Assembly (NCBI GenBank): GCA_026990725.1
Contig: JALXCX010000202.1
Coordinates: 1 to 6,221 of the forward strand
Direction of reading: 5' to 3'
Length of the DNA: 6,221 nucleotides
From: Desulfobulbaceae bacterium
Lineage (GTDB): Bacteria > Desulfobacterota > Desulfobulbia > Desulfobulbales > Desulfobulbaceae
The position numbers and the translations under genes were made by a program. The notes beneath the pieces were generated by a model, which did no database searches, was not told where the DNA came from, and was given only the letters and a program-made list of their open reading frames with translations. Each line of letters starts with the position of its first letter. Positions within the stretch are counted from its first letter, which is position 1. Below are positions 5,857-6,221 of this stretch, piece after piece.

Positions 5857-6221
5857 TTATGATTTTTCCAGATTGGTCATTATTTTTTTCAGTTCTTCAA
5901 GATCAGGCGCAATTAAACTTGCTTTGCCCCCGACCATCTCCACTGCTTTCATGGTGTTTTGGATATCTTTCAGGCCGTTACCGGTGTTGAGCACCACAAT
6001 GCGCTCATCGGCTGCAACAAGCCCCAGTTCAACCGCCTTGACAAGACCGGCATAGGCGCAGGCCCCGGCAGGTTCGGCAAAAACACCAACCCCTCTGGCA
6101 AGCTCGGGCACAGCCGCCAGTATTTCCTCGTCACTGACCTGTACATAGGCGCCATCTGTTTTAGTCACAGCGGCCAGCGCCTTTATCCTGTCCCGTGGCA
6201 ACCCGGCACTGATGCTGTCGG
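5857..6221 (-). CDS. Threonine synthase-like PLP enzyme, C-terminal part (5' end beyond window)
   Basis: Only the last 121 or so codons are present; the frame stays open to the right edge, so the gene is cut by the window and not broken. The visible start DSISAGLPRDRIKAL matches the threonine synthase segment that normally follows the PLP core (typically DSISVG.PRD..KAL). It continues with VSDEEILAA, a glycine-rich FAEPAGACAYAGL segment and VVLNTGNGLKD, the conserved late motif (T-G-x-G-L-K-D) that helps hold PLP. Threonine synthase makes threonine from O-phosphohomoserine, but many homologues in catabolic clusters have other beta-elimination or replacement activities. With a second PLP gene nine bases downstream and purine genes after it, a non-biosynthetic role is possible. 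A TTG at 6201 should not be taken as the start because homology continues upstream of it. Family assignment is strong; function is open because the catalytic lysine is outside the window. Confidence 0.88.
   Translation of the reverse strand, partial: DSISAGLPRDRIKALAAVTKTDGAYVQVSDEEILAAVPELARGVGVFAEPAGACAYAGLVKAVELGLVAADERIVVLNTGNGLKDIQNTMKAVEMVGGKASLIAPDLEELKKIMTNLEKS

Noticed and set aside
1..6221. CRISPR arrays, tRNA or rRNA genes, insertion sequences, in-frame selenocysteine codons
   Set aside because: No regularly spaced repeats, no RNA gene signature, no transposase or flanking repeats were seen, and none of the recognised genes is interrupted by an in-frame TGA.

Overview
All seven supported genes in this window are on the minus strand, so transcription runs from the right edge to the left. 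The set suggests a Gram-negative anaerobe that uses purines. An outer-membrane protein with a signal peptide and a C-terminal phenylalanine shows the Gram-negative envelope. Maturation factors for molybdenum hydroxylases, including the selenium-associated YqeC, point to anaerobic or facultative life. Base composition is moderate, slightly above half G+C by eye. A sulfate-reducing or related Desulfobacterota is my best guess, but this is a weak inference and other proteobacteria are possible.

Layout in transcription order. At the right edge is the C-terminal part of a threonine-synthase-like PLP enzyme (5857-6221, 5' end outside the window). Nine bases later comes a complete 494-residue PLP enzyme of the cysteine synthase/threonine synthase fold (4363-5847). 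Two bases after that comes an amidohydrolase closely resembling 8-oxoguanine deaminase (3008-4360). These three look like one transcription unit. A 120-base gap with a perfect palindrome and a possible promoter leads to a Tsx/OmpK-type nucleoside channel (2072-2887). A strong hairpin terminator lies just after it (2009-2044). Then come xdhC (970-1971) and yqeC (201-968), separated by one base. The last 200 bases hold no gene. They contain an inverted repeat, a possible promoter and, at the very edge, a Shine-Dalgarno-like sequence for a further minus-strand gene outside the window.

How the genes may work together. The Tsx-like channel would admit nucleosides. The deaminase would turn 8-oxoguanine into urate. 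XdhC and YqeC would equip a molybdenum hydroxylase, such as a xanthine or purine hydroxylase, that is not in this window. The two PLP enzymes are candidates for a late step releasing ammonia and carbon from amino-acid-like products of purine ring breakdown, where other bacteria use diaminopropionate ammonia-lyase. That last role is inference from context. The window fits a variant of the known bacterial purine-catabolism clusters (the E. coli yqeB-yqeC-ygfK-ssnA-ygeX region is the comparison), not a wholly unknown system.
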